64,000 nucleotides of DNA. Source: Pictodentalium vernedei. Lineage: Eukaryota; Mollusca; Scaphopoda; Dentaliida; Dentaliidae. Of this stretch, positions 62,747 to 64,000 are shown in pieces. Positions within the stretch are counted from its first letter, which is position 1, and every line of letters begins with the position of its first letter. The notes beneath the pieces are model-generated. The model was given only the letters and a program-made list of their open reading frames with translations. It made no database searches and was not told where the DNA came from. Location of the stretch: positions 450,312,866-450,376,865 of the forward strand of contig CM062289.1 of the NCBI GenBank assembly GCA_031216915.1, read 5' to 3'. The position numbers were made by a program, and so were the translations under genes.

Positions 62747-63453
62747 TCTTTTCGGAGACCAAATAGAATAGATATGTATTGTGTTGAAAATATTTGAAGA
62801 ATAAGACCAAAAAAATTATTTTTGATTCTCAGAGACCGCTGCATTGATTTTTAGTTTTGTGCGCGTCGGTACGTTTTATTGGTCTTTTTTTAAAATATCG
62901 TCATTGGTTGTGCCACGAAAATAGGAAACATTAACGTGTAAAGTTGCAAATTCCTGGATCGAATTCGAATTTAACGGGATCAAGAGCTAAAACGCGTGAA
63001 TCTGAATACTGGGGAGACGTTTTCATTATTTTTTTATCTTGTAAAATAACCACGAACAAACAGTAGACACAATGGAATTGACTTTTGTTGAAAAGTTTGG
63101 GTACAAAATTCCACAGTTTTCGAAAATACGAAGTCGGCGAAATGAACGAAACGAACATGCGAGTTTGTGTGTACAAACCTACGAGTAAAAATGTCACTGT
63201 TTGGGATATATTTCTAACTATGAGTACACATGCATTGAATGATGTCCTCATTCGAGAGATGTTGTCAGTTAGTTCAACGTTTGTATGGTATTGTTATTCT
63301 CCTGGTTCGCGTTTTAATATCGAAAAATTAAAAAATGCATCTCTATATAACATTAGTTGGGCGATGTGAACGAACTAAGATAACCGCTTCATCCAGATCG
63401 TTGAATTATATACAACATACAACACTCGAGGCTGGATCGTATTTTACCATGTA
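62747..63453. other. No gene recognised
   Basis: A plus-strand frame (63085-63369, 94 codons) and a minus-strand frame (62931-63251, 106 codons) overlap here; neither has a motif I recognise nor clear splice sites. Confidence 0.35.
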
Positions 63454-63813
63454 TTTTATTTATTGATGTTTAAGGTCACATATTTATGCACAATGGCTAA
63501 TCATGACCGTGGCAGTTTTACAGGTGGAGGAAACCGGAGTACCCGGAGAGAACCACCGAGCAACGACGAGCAGCTGCCATCTCCCCAACATCGTAACTCC
63601 CCACTGCAGCACAGACAGTGTTAGATTGGTTGAAGACATGCGTACCATCGACGTACAGTACGCCTTAGTACACGGCGTCATCGTGCCCCCACGCGGGCAA
63701 TGGAGATGAAGTGTCTTGCCCAAGGACACAACGCGGTTGCCGCAGGTGGGATTCGAACCGAGGACCTCTCGGCTTGCAGCCTGCACCTCTACCTATTCAG
63801 CCACCGCGCACAC
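63454..63813 (-). mobile_element. tRNA-derived SINE, head type 2
   Basis: The minus strand gives GTAGAGGTGCAGGCTGCAAG, B box GGTTCGAATCC, CGCGTTGTGTCCTTGGGCAA, CTCCGGGTACTCCGGTTTCC and the tail AAACATCAATAAATAAA. Confidence 0.88.
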
Positions 63814-64000
63814 CTGGATCGCCATGTCCATATGTTCTATTCTGTTATAATTCATAGACCCGACAGTGATAAAAAATAAAATCCTCCCTCCCTCCTACCC
63901 TCCCTCACTCACTGATTTGAAAAAAAAAATCAAAACTATTTTTTGGTCTGTCAGTGTTATAGTATACATGGATAAGTTCAAACTCAGAATAACATAACAA

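Overview
The window is animal nuclear DNA. It is gene-poor and full of repeats, with one clear spliced gene, GT/AG introns of 2 to 4.5 kb, tRNA-derived SINEs, a decayed non-LTR retrotransposon and many small DNA transposons. The repeat types (tetranucleotide 'GTCC' elements with a hairpin head, SINEs with a conserved 'CTCCGGGTACTC' tail, TTAA-flanked foldback elements) and the gene family suggest a marine invertebrate, most likely a lophotrochozoan such as a mollusc. I cannot fix the species.

The one convincing gene is a secreted adenosine deaminase of the ADA2/ADGF (CECR1) family on the + strand. It has nine exons between 20521 and 48812, and every exon is in phase with its GT/AG boundaries. 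Together they give a signal peptide, the HxH zinc motif, HAGET, the HGF histidine and SSDDP. One extra T in a TTTT run in exon 8 (44215-44218) brings an early stop at 44224-44226. Removing it conceptually restores agreement with the family and the splice phase into exon 9, so this is either an assembly error or a damaging allele.

Left flank (1-20 kb): hairpin-headed microsatellite elements, foldbacks, a SINE, TTAA MITEs, a candidate orphan exon (10060-10185), a YY1/NRF1 promoter-like cluster (10461-10536), a broken LINE on the - strand (about 12845-16045) and a 168-bp tandem-array element (17640-19170). The ADA2 introns (20.9-48.7 kb) hold more MITEs, a second decayed 168-bp array, perfect-arm foldbacks, a hAT element with a perfect 8-bp target duplication, SINEs and a 22-unit, 64-bp minisatellite (42306-43718). 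Right flank (48.8-64 kb): three hAT-like elements with near-perfect 8-bp target duplications, a 43-bp minisatellite, a degenerate 21-bp array, a foldback element of about 2.75 kb with inverted repeats of about 500 bp (54073-56825), a TTAA element with long inverted repeats (59124-60085), MITEs and another SINE.

The main pattern is palindromes. Two TTAA MITE families share one central palindrome but differ outside it. Two other hairpin elements each occur both with a single downstream unit and with that unit expanded into a minisatellite. A composite of a foldback plus a nested MITE occurs three times. I found no bacterial, viral or CRISPR features.
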